A DNA stretch of 64,000 nt, from positions 519,629-583,628 of the forward strand of contig DLHS01000015.1 of NCBI GenBank assembly GCA_002483345.1, in the 5' to 3' direction. Below are positions 48,531 to 57,498 of this stretch, one piece after another. Under the pieces are notes generated by a model. The model did not search any database. It worked only from the letters and a program-made list of their open reading frames with translations, and was not told the origin of the DNA. A program made the position numbers and the translations under genes. Numbering within the stretch: position 1 is the first letter of the stretch; the number at the start of each line of letters is the position of its first letter. This DNA is from Bacteroidetes bacterium UBA7662 (GTDB lineage: Bacteria; Bacteroidota; Bacteroidia; UBA7662).

Positions 48531-50144
48531 TTAAGCTTTAGCCATCACCTTGGGAGCAGCTGCCAGAATTTCTTCGCTGGCTCCTTCACTGTATTGCTGG
48601 AAATTCTTCAGAAATGCTTCTGCCAGTTGGTTGGCTTTGGCATCGTAGGCTGCTTTGTCAGCCCAGGTGTTGCGCGGATTCAGTATCTCAGCCGGTACGT
48701 TCGGGCAGGTCTGGGGTAACTGTACACCGAATACAGGATGCGTATCAAAGTTGACCTGTGCCAGATCTCCCTCCAGCGCTGCGGTAATCATGGCGCGGGT
48801 ATATTTCAGTTTCATGCGCTCGCCGACCCCGTAAGGGCCACCGGTCCAGCCTGTATTTACCAGCCATACGTTTACGTTATTCTCCCGCATCTTTTTGCCC
48901 AGCAAATCGGCGTATTTGGTCGGATGCAAAGGCATGAAAGCCTTGCCAAAACAGGCAGAGAAGGTAGTCTGTGGTTCGGTTACGCCCACTTCTGTTCCGG
49001 CAACCTTGGCGGTATAGCCTGAAATGAAATGGTACATGGCCTGGCCGGGGGTGAGTTTGCTGATCGGAGGTAAGACCCCAAAGGCATCGGCTGTGAGGAA
49101 GAAAATATTCTTCGGCATACCGGCTACTGAGGGCTCTACCGCGTTTTCAATAAAATTGATTGGATAAGCACAGCGGGTGTTCTCCGTTTTGTTGCCATTG
49201 TCATAATCAACAGCGGTTGTACCAGGGTGGAATTCGATGTTTTCCACGATTGAGCCGAATTTGATGGCATTCCATATCTCCGGTTCTTTCTCTGCACTCA
49301 GGTTGATGCATTTGGCATAACAACCACCTTCGAAGTTGAAGATAGAATCGCCCCAGCCATGTTCATCATCGCCGATGAGACCACGGTGCGGATCAGCGGA
49401 GAGGGTTGTTTTGCCGGTACCTGACAAACCGAAGAAAATAGCGACATCCCCTGCATCACCTACATTGGCAGAGCAGTGCATGCTGAGGGTGTTGTGGTAA
49501 TGCGGCAGCAGGAAGTTCAGTACACCAAAAATGCCTTTTTTCATCTCACCGGTATACCCTGTTCCGCCAATGAGAATCATTTTGCGGGTGAAATTGAGGA
49601 TGGCGAAGTTATGCTGGCGGGTACCGTCAATCAACGGGTCGGCTTTGAAGCCGGGGGCACATACGATGTACCAGTCGGGATCGATGGTATCTTTGATTTC
49701 TTCGGCCGTTGGGCGCAGGAAAAGGTTGTGGCAGAAAAGATTGGAATATGCCAACTCGGTTACCACCCGGATGTTCAGGCGGTATTTAGGATCAGCACAG
49801 GCGTATGAATCTTTCACAAAAACTTCACGACCTGCCAGATAGGCTTGCATCCTCGCCAGCAGACTGTCGAATTTTTCAGGAGCAAACGGAATGTTCACAT
49901 CCCCCCACCAGACACTGTCGGCTGTAATGGCATCTTTTACCACAAAGCGGTCTTTGGGCGAACGGCCGGTGAACTCTCCTGTATCCGCCGCCAGGGCGCC
50001 TGTATCTGTGAGCTGGCCTTCGCCGCGTATGATACATTCTTCGACCAGTTCGGCCGGGCTGAGGTTCCAATGAGCGGCGGCAACGTGTTGAAGACCGATG
50101 GATGCCAAACTGGCTTTTTCTGCTTTGAATCCGAATTCGTTCAT
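48531..50144 (-). CDS. pckA: Phosphoenolpyruvate carboxykinase (ATP)
   Basis: 537 aa, the usual length. ATP-binding GLSGTGKTTLSADP, GDDEHGWGD (metal Asp), FNFEGGCYAK, and RFVVKD plus the CAYPINFIEN stretch. It converts oxaloacetate and ATP to PEP, CO2 and ADP; in Bacteroidota it may also run in the fixing direction. Transcribed alone, with a perfect -7 box 43 nt upstream and a terminator downstream. Confidence 0.97.
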   Translation of the reverse strand: MNEFGFKAEKASLASIGLQHVAAAHWNLSPAELVEECIIRGEGQLTDTGALAADTGEFTGRSPKDRFVVKDAITADSVWWGDVNIPFAPEKFDSLLARMQAYLAGREVFVKDSYACADPKYRLNIRVVTELAYSNLFCHNLFLRPTAEEIKDTIDPDWYIVCAPGFKADPLIDGTRQHNFAILNFTRKMILIGGTGYTGEMKKGIFGVLNFLLPHYHNTLSMHCSANVGDAGDVAIFFGLSGTGKTTLSADPHRGLIGDDEHGWGDSIFNFEGGCYAKCINLSAEKEPEIWNAIKFGSIVENIEFHPGTTAVDYDNGNKTENTRCAYPINFIENAVEPSVAGMPKNIFFLTADAFGVLPPISKLTPGQAMYHFISGYTAKVAGTEVGVTEPQTTFSACFGKAFMPLHPTKYADLLGKKMRENNVNVWLVNTGWTGGPYGVGERMKLKYTRAMITAALEGDLAQVNFDTHPVFGVQLPQTCPNVPAEILNPRNTWADKAAYDAKANQLAEAFLKNFQQYSEGASEEILAAAPKVMAKA

Positions 50145-50187
50145 TTTGCTTCGTCTAGGGTGAAATGAGGATTAGAATTTGATGGCG

Positions 50188-50195
50188 CAAAGGTA
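50188..50195 (-). promoter_or_regulatory. -7 promoter element of pckA
   Basis: The minus strand reads TACCTTTG, a perfect match, 43 nt before the ATG. This is the longest 5' leader among the promoters found here. Confidence 0.65.
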
Positions 50196-50254
50196 CGTTT
50201 TATCACGACCAGTTTAAACAGGGGGCCAAAAACAAATCCTGAATTTCGATTTTC

Positions 50255-50761
50255 TTAAAAAGTAAGCCCGTAATTGATACCATCAAACAGAAAAAGAAAA
50301 CTTCCCTGTACCACAATCCCCATTCCGTGCCCTTTCCATTGCGGGTTTCCATAGTATAGCAGAGCAGCTCCGGTTCCGATGTACAATACATCGAGCAGGG
50401 TATTGATCAAAAGTACTTTCCGGAAATGTTCCCGTTCGAATTGAATATCTATAGTTCCCTTTTTTGACCGCTGCTTTAAATCGTACAGGGCATAACCGCT
50501 GATGGCGCCGTCAATCAACCCCCATACCAGGTTTTGAACCCCAAAACCGCTGATGCGGGGGTTTGCATTTAACAATTGTACCGCACCCGTTGAAACAGAT
50601 AGCACGCTCCAACCAGTCAGCACCCCCATAGCCCGCCGCTGATGTTGCAGAACGTCATATGAAACAGGTGGTTGCAAAACAGACAAGGTGTCCGGCTGAC
50701 TGAACTGGCCGGACACCTTGCAGGATACACTGATGAAAAGCAGGAACAGGAAGAGACGCAT
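50255..50761 (-). CDS. Unknown small membrane protein
   Basis: 168 aa. Signal peptide (LFLFLLFISVSCKVSGQ), then about four hydrophobic segments. A repeated theme of Gly-Asp-Gly near helices is visible: VWGLIDGAISGYALYD and LLINTLLDVLYIGTG, then LFLFDGINYG at the C-terminus. This may belong to a Bacteroidota-only family (DUF6992-like), which I cannot confirm. It starts 8 nt after the MuiA-like gene stop, so the two are co-transcribed. Confidence 0.7.
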   Translation of the reverse strand: MRLFLFLLFISVSCKVSGQFSQPDTLSVLQPPVSYDVLQHQRRAMGVLTGWSVLSVSTGAVQLLNANPRISGFGVQNLVWGLIDGAISGYALYDLKQRSKKGTIDIQFEREHFRKVLLINTLLDVLYIGTGAALLYYGNPQWKGHGMGIVVQGSFLFLFDGINYGLTF

Positions 50762-50769
50762 GTCTCAAA

Positions 50770-52347
50770 CTACAAATTGCCTACGGTTTTGTTTTTAGGG
50801 TACTTCACAGAAAAACTATAATCAAGCTGTTGCTGCCCTCCTGCCCCTACATTCAGCTTCCACCGGAGGAGACCTTTGTCGTTTACCGTTTGTGCCGAAC
50901 CCAGCTTAACGTCTGTTACTTCTATCTCCTTGTTGGCACTGATGGGTATCACGTCTTCAACCATCAGATTTACAGGGGCCTGATGACTATTCCTGATTTT
51001 AATGGTATAGGCATAATCTTTTTTCCGGCTATTGCCCAGGCGACGGTCGCTGGTGAACGTACACTGCTGATCGTAGCTGACCTGCACACGTTTGTCGATA
51101 CCCAGCGATAACTCCAGTGTATCGCTGTCTCCACCCTGAAAATTCATCCAGCTTTCTCCCACCAGCGCGTTTTCGAGGTAGATACGGGCATTTCCCGGTA
51201 AGAGGTTCAGTTTTTCCCAACCTGTTACATACGCCATGAGCAGCACATCTTTTTGCTGTTTAGGCGCCACATAGTGGCCATAGCTATTTTCCAGCATTTT
51301 TTCTTCCAGGGTCACCAGGCGGGCTTCGTTGTGCCGGATGGTTACCCTTTCTTTGGGTTTGTATTCGTAATTCAGGTAATTGACCTGCTTGGTGGGGATA
51401 TTGGTCTTCAGATTCGAAAAACCACCGGCTGCATCCATGCTCATCGTTTCTGCCTGATAAGCCCGCGGCGCGTGGCCGGCTACGGGATGATACAGCTCTA
51501 CAAAATCAAGTACCCAGGGATTCAGTATCGGCTTGCTGACAAACTGTGCAGGGACGGCCGAACTGATGGCGACCTCCACATCCTGCCAGTCGATGGCGGT
51601 TTGCTGTACAATGCGGGCTTTGGCAATTAACTGCAAAGGTTTAGAAAGGCTCTCTGCCCTCAAATCATAAAATGGCTCCCAATAAACATTCGGACTGGTG
51701 TAAGTGATTTCGAGTGTGCCGGTGCTCCGCATTTCAGCACTGATATCGAGTACAAGCTCCTGCACAAATTCCGGCAACAGCGCCTTGCGCTGGTCGAGTT
51801 GCTGACGCAGTTTTTTGATGCGTTCATTGTGTTCTGCATCTACTCTTTTGGCTTGCAGTATTTTAAGATTCAGTTCCGAAAGCCGGCTTCTGTAAAACTC
51901 TGCCAGCTTCTGAAGTTCCAGCACACTCATGCCACTGTTGCTACCCCCAACCTGCTTGTTGGCAAGTATCATTTGCTGTTCCTGAACCAATACTTCTGTC
52001 CTGACCCGGTCATCTTCCTGCAAACGGGTATAGCGCATTATACTGTCGAGCAGACTCCTGATTTCAGGTAAATCATCGTTCTGGCGAAGAAAATTCTGAC
52101 GAAGCTGGTAACCAAGGACCGTAATTCCGGCTTTGTCGGAAGCGAGGCGTATGCTGCGGTCATCAATTTGTCCCGCTAAGCCTGTGATGATAAGTTGCTG
52201 TTCACCGGCATTTACCTGTAAATTGGCCAGGTGTCTGAGTTCAGCCCCCTGGAGATAAACCTTAACTCCCTGGAGTTTTGCAGGAATAGCGGCTTGTAAA
52301 GTAGCGGTGCACCAAAACAGGGCAACGGCAAAAAGCATTTTTTTCAT
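50770..52347 (-). CDS. MuiA-like DUF4139 protein, exported
   Basis: 525 aa from ATG 52347, which opens a signal peptide (MLFAVALFWCTATLQA); the frame to 52416 is rejected. N-terminal DUF4140-like part (GVKVYLQGAELRHLANLQV), a long coiled coil at about 130-215 (LNLKILQAKRVDAEHNERIK), then DUF4139 (LEITYTSPNVYWEPFYDLRA, YTIKIRNSHQAPVNLMVED). Family members are called mucoidy inhibitor A in some genera; no biochemical role is known. It stands upstream of the unknown membrane protein. Confidence 0.88.
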   Translation of the reverse strand: MKKMLFAVALFWCTATLQAAIPAKLQGVKVYLQGAELRHLANLQVNAGEQQLIITGLAGQIDDRSIRLASDKAGITVLGYQLRQNFLRQNDDLPEIRSLLDSIMRYTRLQEDDRVRTEVLVQEQQMILANKQVGGSNSGMSVLELQKLAEFYRSRLSELNLKILQAKRVDAEHNERIKKLRQQLDQRKALLPEFVQELVLDISAEMRSTGTLEITYTSPNVYWEPFYDLRAESLSKPLQLIAKARIVQQTAIDWQDVEVAISSAVPAQFVSKPILNPWVLDFVELYHPVAGHAPRAYQAETMSMDAAGGFSNLKTNIPTKQVNYLNYEYKPKERVTIRHNEARLVTLEEKMLENSYGHYVAPKQQKDVLLMAYVTGWEKLNLLPGNARIYLENALVGESWMNFQGGDSDTLELSLGIDKRVQVSYDQQCTFTSDRRLGNSRKKDYAYTIKIRNSHQAPVNLMVEDVIPISANKEIEVTDVKLGSAQTVNDKGLLRWKLNVGAGGQQQLDYSFSVKYPKNKTVGNL

Positions 52348-52439
52348 GGCTTTGGGTTTGTGGGCTAACGCAAAGTAAGCCCGGTTCTTATGTGGCACAA
52401 ACCATAGTCGTGCCATGAAACGTTAAAAGAAACTTAATG

Positions 52440-52517
52440 TCTCCGGTGGTTCGCAACCGACGGGACGATCATCGGTGGCCACAACCTCCGCTTGCACCTC
52501 TTGGCACCTTCCGGAGA
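52440..52517. ncRNA. Possible structured RNA
   Basis: TCTCCGG (52440-52446) and CCGGAGA (52511-52517) close a 78-nt segment with perfect 7-bp complementarity. Inside on the plus strand are GGTT-CGC-AACC, CCGA with TCGG around 11 nt, and the palindrome GTGGCCAC. The GC content is above its flanks. The layout is tRNA-like in size, but no D arm or anticodon arm can be drawn, so it is not a tRNA. Strand and function are unknown. Confidence 0.35.
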
Positions 52518-52614
52518 GATACTTAACCCATAGTCGCAATTCACCGCCTGTACAACCTTGGTTGACTGCTTTTATGCAAAAAAGACTGTTCCTCTGGCAT
52601 CTGCTTTAAAAAAC

Positions 52615-52644
52615 AAAAGCCGCGCCTTTCGGCACGGCTTTTTT
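52615..52644 (-). terminator. Intrinsic terminator of the OmpA-family gene
   Basis: AAAAGCCG/CGGCTTTT plus an inner GCC/GGC separated by one mismatch, loop TTTC. On the minus strand it runs into TTTTGTTTTTT. It starts 17 bp after the gene's stop; a T-run on the other side lets it also work on the plus strand. Confidence 0.9.
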
Positions 52645-52660
52645 ACATCGTTAAAATTTT

Positions 52661-54307
52661 TTATTCAATGATGAACTCGATGCGACGGTTACGGGTACGG
52701 TCTGCATCTGTGTAAGAACCATTGGTGCCGCTTGGGCCATATTTAGGCTCACTTTCACCACGGCCTTCAATCAAAACACGACTTTCGGCTATGCCCATGC
52801 TTACCAATCTTGTTTTAACACTGTTGGCACGTTCAAATGACAGGGTGTTGTTAAGTTCAGAATTACCGACATCGTCTGTATGACCAATAATCCGGATTTT
52901 GAAATCTTTGCTCTGGTCTTCATTCAGGTAAAGCACCAGACTCTCGAGGTTCTGTACATCCTTAGCCTGTTTGGCGGCACAATTATCCTGAAGGATTTTA
53001 GTGCGCTTCTTGGAGCAATCTACAAAATCACTTTTACCTGATTCAAACTCAATCGACTGCAGGTCACTCAGAATTTTAACAGTTTCCTGTTTTGTTTCAG
53101 GCACACAACCGTTACAGCTTACCAGGCCCGGAATAGTCGGGCATTTATCGAGGTGATCCGGCGTGCCATCCTTGTCTACATCCAGCGCAACGCCACTGCC
53201 ATCTACATTGATTTTTTCTTTGCGGTCGGCGCGTTGTTTCAACACCTTCATTTCTTCTGAAGTCCAGCCACAGTTAGAAACCTGCAACGTACTCAGATCC
53301 CATTTTGTATCCTGTTTATCGAATACATCCGGCACACCGTCTCCGTCACTGTCTTTTTTCATTTCAACTTCCGACATGCGCATCTGACGCTCAAGGTTGT
53401 TGAGTTTTTCTTCCAGTGCTATGATTTTTTCGTCGTTTTGTTTGACCTGTTTGGTGGTCTGATTCATTTTGTTCTCCAACAAATTCAGGTTCTCACTGTA
53501 TTCGCTGTAAGCCTGCTGGAGCAATGACCTGGACCAATACACCGAATTCCCCTGGCGGTTGCTACCCAGATGAAAGATGAAATTTACATTCAGTGTCCCG
53601 AACTTATCAAGATTACGGCCGAAGTTATACTCCCCTGTACCAGGCCCGCTGGTTTTCTGAACTACCAGGGCATCAAAATTATCTGCATTTACATTTCGCA
53701 TCCCTGCTTCCAGGTCTACCTGGAAACGGGGTGTTACTTTATAGGAAACGCCCAATCCAACCGGTATCACTAATGAAAGCTGGTCGCTTGTACCTGCATC
53801 GACTATATCGATGTATTGATTTGTATTCAGATTTCTTAGTCTGGCAGTATAATTCGTTGCTCCAATTCCAAGAAATCCGTAAAAACCAAACTTCCTTTCA
53901 TAAAGAAGGGGCTTGTACTTGTCCAGTGCCATACCGCTGAAGTTGAAGACGGCAGCGATTGAACCATCAAAAAAATCAGTTGTAGACTCAACCGGCCCGG
54001 GAATGCCAAAGTTGACAATCATATTGTTGTTATTGAGCGTGCCTTTTACGTTTCCGTAAGTAAGATTTCCCCGTATTCCGATGGCTGGACCAAACCAATA
54101 GCTGATTTGTGTACCGAAATTATAGGACAGATCTCCCAGATCAACATATTCATCACGTCGTACGTCATGAAACGGGGTGGTAAGACCTGTAGTAACACCC
54201 AAAGTCCAACGATTGGGGGATTGAAGATTTCTTTTTGTTCGCTGCGCAAAACTTAAGCCCGGAAGCAAAAGAAGCGCAAGCATTAAAATAAGTAGGCGTT
54301 GTTGCAT
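52661..54307 (-). CDS. OmpA-family outer-membrane protein with TSP3 repeats
   Basis: 548 aa: signal peptide (LLILMLALLLLPGLSFAQ), an eight-strand barrel-like domain at about 25-250, a coiled coil (QVKQNDEKIIALEEKLNNLE) near 290, calcium-type thrombospondin-3 repeats (DSDGDGVPDVFDK, DVDKDGTPDHLDKCP), and a C-terminal OmpA domain (IRIIGHTDDVGNSELN ... RTRNRRIEFIIE) that binds peptidoglycan. It likely holds the outer membrane to the wall. Standalone transcript with its own terminator. Confidence 0.94.
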   Translation of the reverse strand: MQQRLLILMLALLLLPGLSFAQRTKRNLQSPNRWTLGVTTGLTTPFHDVRRDEYVDLGDLSYNFGTQISYWFGPAIGIRGNLTYGNVKGTLNNNNMIVNFGIPGPVESTTDFFDGSIAAVFNFSGMALDKYKPLLYERKFGFYGFLGIGATNYTARLRNLNTNQYIDIVDAGTSDQLSLVIPVGLGVSYKVTPRFQVDLEAGMRNVNADNFDALVVQKTSGPGTGEYNFGRNLDKFGTLNVNFIFHLGSNRQGNSVYWSRSLLQQAYSEYSENLNLLENKMNQTTKQVKQNDEKIIALEEKLNNLERQMRMSEVEMKKDSDGDGVPDVFDKQDTKWDLSTLQVSNCGWTSEEMKVLKQRADRKEKINVDGSGVALDVDKDGTPDHLDKCPTIPGLVSCNGCVPETKQETVKILSDLQSIEFESGKSDFVDCSKKRTKILQDNCAAKQAKDVQNLESLVLYLNEDQSKDFKIRIIGHTDDVGNSELNNTLSFERANSVKTRLVSMGIAESRVLIEGRGESEPKYGPSGTNGSYTDADRTRNRRIEFIIE

Positions 54308-54523
54308 AAGGGTAGATTATAAATTTTGGAGCATTAATTATATATTCTTCAAATATCAGCAAAAGCATGTTAAATTATTGAGAAATATGTTGTAAATGTC
54401 GCTGATTTCACATGTGGGAAAAATCCAAAACCGGCGAATACAGCTCAAAACAGAACCATCCGCTGTAAAGCGGTGCGGTGGCCATTATTTCGTGCTTCAC
54501 GCGGTAAATTACCTGTTTCTGAA

Positions 54524-55303
54524 TCAGCCCATCAAACTTTGAAAATACGCGGCGCTCTTCAGCAGTCTGCTGCCATACCAGGAAAACAAGGTTCCGTCGA
54601 CCAGTTGTATGTTGCTTTCAGGGAATTTTTCCTGCAACAATTCAAGGTGTTTCTGCCCGAAAGGAAATGGCTCTGAACTCAGAAAAATATAATCCGGCGA
54701 CCAGGTTGCCAGAACATTCTGGGGAATGGTAGGATAACGTTGACCTAAAGTAGCTGCCAGATTTATAAAGCCAAGTCTTTCCAGCATATCATTGATAAAG
54801 GTGCTGTGACCTGCTGCCATCCAGGGTTGTTGCCAGATAAGGTAAACGGCCGATGCTCCCTTCTGAAGCGCAGGCAATCCCTCGAAGGACTGTCCGATTT
54901 TACCGGCTATTTCATCCGCCTTTTCCCTGCGGTTGGTAATCTCTCCAAGCAGGCGGATCATCTCCAATGCATCCGACAGTTTGTTCACATCGCTGGCCCA
55001 AACCGGAAAATCCGCTTCCAGCATTTCTATCTGGTCAATTTTATTCTCCTCTTTGTTTGCAATAATAAGGTCTGGTTTCAGCTGCCTTATCAGGTCTAAC
55101 CGAAGGGTTTTAGTCCCTCCTATGCGTGTTTTGGCATGAAACCAGGCTGCGGGATGTGTACAAAATTTAGTAATTCCCACTACCTCCTCTTCCAGTCCTA
55201 AACTTGCCAGCAACTCTGTCTGAGAAGGCACAAGCGAAATAATCCGCCTGGGTGCAGGCGGTATTTCAACAATTCTTCCGGTCTGGTCGGTATACTGTGG
55301 CAT
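54524..55303 (-). CDS. BtuF-like helical-backbone metal/corrinoid-binding protein, no signal peptide
   Basis: 259 aa from ATG 55303, which overlaps the stop of the cystathionine beta-synthase gene (TGATG). Type III periplasmic-binding fold: RIISLVPSQTELLASLGL, GVTK-like VGITKFCTHP, GGTKTLRLDLIRQLKPDLI, and NVLATWSPDYIFLSS. It has no N-terminal signal or lipobox, so it should stay in the cytoplasm, unlike BtuF. No ABC transporter is near. A corrinoid or haem ligand would be guesswork. Confidence 0.85.
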   Translation of the reverse strand: MPQYTDQTGRIVEIPPAPRRIISLVPSQTELLASLGLEEEVVGITKFCTHPAAWFHAKTRIGGTKTLRLDLIRQLKPDLIIANKEENKIDQIEMLEADFPVWASDVNKLSDALEMIRLLGEITNRREKADEIAGKIGQSFEGLPALQKGASAVYLIWQQPWMAAGHSTFINDMLERLGFINLAATLGQRYPTIPQNVLATWSPDYIFLSSEPFPFGQKHLELLQEKFPESNIQLVDGTLFSWYGSRLLKSAAYFQSLMG

Positions 55304-56661
55304 CAAGCCAGGGCCTGTATGATGTCGTGATTGGTTATGATCTGTACGGTATCGGCTTCCAGCTTCACCAAAACAGCATTGTTGTTTTTATCAATGCGAC
55401 GGGCGAGTTCTGACAGGGGCATATCCTTATCTACAAAAGGAAATACCGGCAGCATGATATCCCGTACGGCCATTTGCCTGGTTTCGGGCTGTTCCAGGCA
55501 CTTTTGAAGTACATGTGCATCTGTGAGAGAGCCCACGAACCTTTCTCCGTCTTTCACCGGCATCTGACTGATTTTGAAGTACATCATCTTGTGCATGGCT
55601 TCAGATACCGTCTGACTGGCCTCTACCACTACCATGGGCAGGTGCAGGCGATTGCTGATACAATCGATGGCACGTTTCACTTCTGGTTGCAAAAAGCCTC
55701 TTTCTCGCATCCAGTCGTCGTTGAACATTTTGCCAAGGTAGCGGGTGCCGTGGTCGTGGAAAATCACGACTACCACATCTTCCGGCTTCAGCCGGTCTTT
55801 CAGTTGAATCAGACCTGCAATCGCCGACCCTGCACTGTTACCAACAAAAATCCCCTCATCCCTTGAAATTTTCCTGGTGTAGATGGCAGCATCCTTATCA
55901 GTCACCTTTTCGAAATGGTCGATCAGGGAGAAATCTACATTCTGCGGCAGGAAATCTTCTCCGATACCTTCGGTGATGTAAGGGTAAATTTCATTTTTAT
56001 CGAAAATCCCGGTTTCCTTGTATTTTTTAAATACTGAGCCATAAGTATCGATACCCCATACCTGAATGGCAGGGTTCTTTTCCTTCAGGAAACGTGCCAC
56101 GCCTGAAATGGTGCCGCCTGTACCCACGCCCACCACGAGGTGGGTGATTTTACCTTCGGTCTGTTCCCATATTTCCGGTCCGGTTGACTCATAATGTGCT
56201 TCCCGGTTCGAGAGGTTATCGTATTGATTGGCTTTCCATGAATGGGGCGTTTCCCGCTCCAGCCTGGATGAAACACTGTAATACGACCGCGGATCCTCCG
56301 GATCAACATTGGTCGGGCAAACAATTACTTCCGCACCAAGTGCCCTGAGAGCATCTACCTTTTCTTTCGATTGTTTATCGGTAGTTGTGAAGATGCATTT
56401 ATAGCCTTTTACCACCGCTGCTATGGCGAGCCCCATGCCGGTATTGCCGGAAGTGCCTTCAATAATGGTGTAACCTGGCTTTAATTTCCCGGCTTTTTCC
56501 GCATCCTCAATCATCTTGAGTGCCATCCTGTCTTTGATGCTGTTGCCCGGATTAAAAGTTTCAACCTTTGCCAGGACAGTTGCCCGGATGTCACCAATCA
56601 CCTTATGCATTTGTACCATAGGCGTATTGCCGATGGTTTCGAGTATGTTTTTGTGCCACAT
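55303..56661 (-). CDS. Cystathionine beta-synthase
   Basis: 452 aa from ATG 56661 (MWHKNILETIGNTPM); a TTG three codons upstream lies within the -7 box and is rejected. Fold-type II PLP enzyme: PLP Lys in NPGNSIKDRMALKM, phosphate loop SGNTGMGLAIA, GTGGTISGVARFLKE, SAGSAIAG. Two C-terminal CBS domains at about 330-450. It condenses serine and homocysteine in reverse transsulfuration, or may use sulfide. The promoter box TATTTTTG ends 6 nt before the ATG. Confidence 0.92.
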   Translation of the reverse strand: MWHKNILETIGNTPMVQMHKVIGDIRATVLAKVETFNPGNSIKDRMALKMIEDAEKAGKLKPGYTIIEGTSGNTGMGLAIAAVVKGYKCIFTTTDKQSKEKVDALRALGAEVIVCPTNVDPEDPRSYYSVSSRLERETPHSWKANQYDNLSNREAHYESTGPEIWEQTEGKITHLVVGVGTGGTISGVARFLKEKNPAIQVWGIDTYGSVFKKYKETGIFDKNEIYPYITEGIGEDFLPQNVDFSLIDHFEKVTDKDAAIYTRKISRDEGIFVGNSAGSAIAGLIQLKDRLKPEDVVVVIFHDHGTRYLGKMFNDDWMRERGFLQPEVKRAIDCISNRLHLPMVVVEASQTVSEAMHKMMYFKISQMPVKDGERFVGSLTDAHVLQKCLEQPETRQMAVRDIMLPVFPFVDKDMPLSELARRIDKNNNAVLVKLEADTVQIITNHDIIQALA

Positions 56662-56667
56662 AGGCTG

Positions 56668-56675
56668 CAAAAATA
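56668..56675 (-). promoter_or_regulatory. -7 promoter element of the cystathionine beta-synthase gene
   Basis: Minus strand TATTTTTG, perfect TAnnTTTG, 6 nt before ATG 56661. Predicts a leaderless or near-leaderless message. Confidence 0.6.
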
Positions 56676-56705
56676 CCCCATCCTGCTGAATTATCTCTGA
56701 TTAGG

Positions 56706-56736
56706 TTGAAAAGTCTCTGTGAATCCTGCAATTTTG
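56706..56736 (+). promoter_or_regulatory. Possible promoter of the glycosyltransferase operon
   Basis: TTG (56706-56708), 20 nt, then CAATTTTG (56729-56736; one mismatch). It lies 8 nt before ATG 56745. The TTG is also where a longer reading frame would begin. Confidence 0.45.
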
Positions 56737-56744
56737 GGGACACC

Positions 56745-57497
56745 ATGTTGATAAGCGCCACCATCATCTGTCTCAATGAAAGCGAACACATCGCCGGCTG
56801 TATTCGCTCCCTGCAACCGGTCGCCGACGAAATTGTGGTACTTGACTCCGGCAGTTCCGATGATACGGTAGCACAGGCCACGGCATTGGGTGCCAAGGTG
56901 TTTCACCAGCCATTTTTAGGGCATATCGACCAGAAAAATAAGGCCATGAGCCTGGCAAGTCACGACATGATACTTTCATTGGATGCCGATGAAGTGCTCT
57001 CCGAAGGCTTGCAACAAAGTATACTGGCTGCCAAAAAAGAAGCTGAGCTGCAGGCATACAGCATGAACCGACTCAATAATTTCTGCGGACAGTGGATTCA
57101 TCATACGGGCTGGTATCCCGACAGGAAAATCAGGTTGTGGGACCGCAGGATTGGTCGCTGGGGGGGTACCAACCCGCACGACAAGGTGGTATTAAATCCT
57201 GGTATTTCTGTCAGGCAGCTGGCAGGTGATATCCTGCATTATACCTACCAGTCGGAAACAGGTTTTGATCAGCAAAGCGACAAATTTGCCCGTATTGCAG
57301 CAGAAGCCATGTATAAACAGGGCAAAAATCCAGGTTTATTCCCTCCCGTCTGGCGGGCTGTTTTCAGGTTTTTGAGAGATTATATACTTAAACAAGGGTT
57401 CAGGGACGGACGTGCGGGACTGATTATCAGTCGTGGCAATGCCCGGTATACCTACCTCAAATACGCGCTGTTAAGGCAGTTTTACTTCAAAAAATAA
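56745..57497 (+). CDS. Family 2 glycosyltransferase
   Basis: 250 aa from ATG 56745 (MLISATIICLNESEHIAGCI); the frame from 56706 covers the promoter. GT-A fold: VVLDSGSSDDTV, SLDADEVLS as the DXD-type motif, WDRRIGRWGGTNPHDKV. Such WaaE/KdtX-like enzymes add a sugar to lipopolysaccharide core; this fits a cell-envelope gene set with the next gene and amidase. Followed 1 nt later by a second glycosyltransferase. Confidence 0.92.
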   Translation: MLISATIICLNESEHIAGCIRSLQPVADEIVVLDSGSSDDTVAQATALGAKVFHQPFLGHIDQKNKAMSLASHDMILSLDADEVLSEGLQQSILAAKKEAELQAYSMNRLNNFCGQWIHHTGWYPDRKIRLWDRRIGRWGGTNPHDKVVLNPGISVRQLAGDILHYTYQSETGFDQQSDKFARIAAEAMYKQGKNPGLFPPVWRAVFRFLRDYILKQGFRDGRAGLIISRGNARYTYLKYALLRQFYFKK

Positions 57498-57498
57498 G

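Larger units (their letters stand above)
52348..52660. other. Gap between the MuiA-like gene and the OmpA-family gene
   Basis: 313 bp. Contains a TTACTTTG box (minus, 52371-52378; one mismatch from TAnnTTTG) for the MuiA-like gene, a compact self-complementary segment at 52440-52517, and the OmpA-family terminator. No open frame is convincing. Confidence 0.5.

Noticed and set aside
52440..52517. tRNA or tmRNA-like gene
   Set aside because: The 7-bp end stem and 78-nt length fit, but neither a D stem, an anticodon stem nor a proper T stem can be drawn. Kept only as an unspecified RNA candidate.
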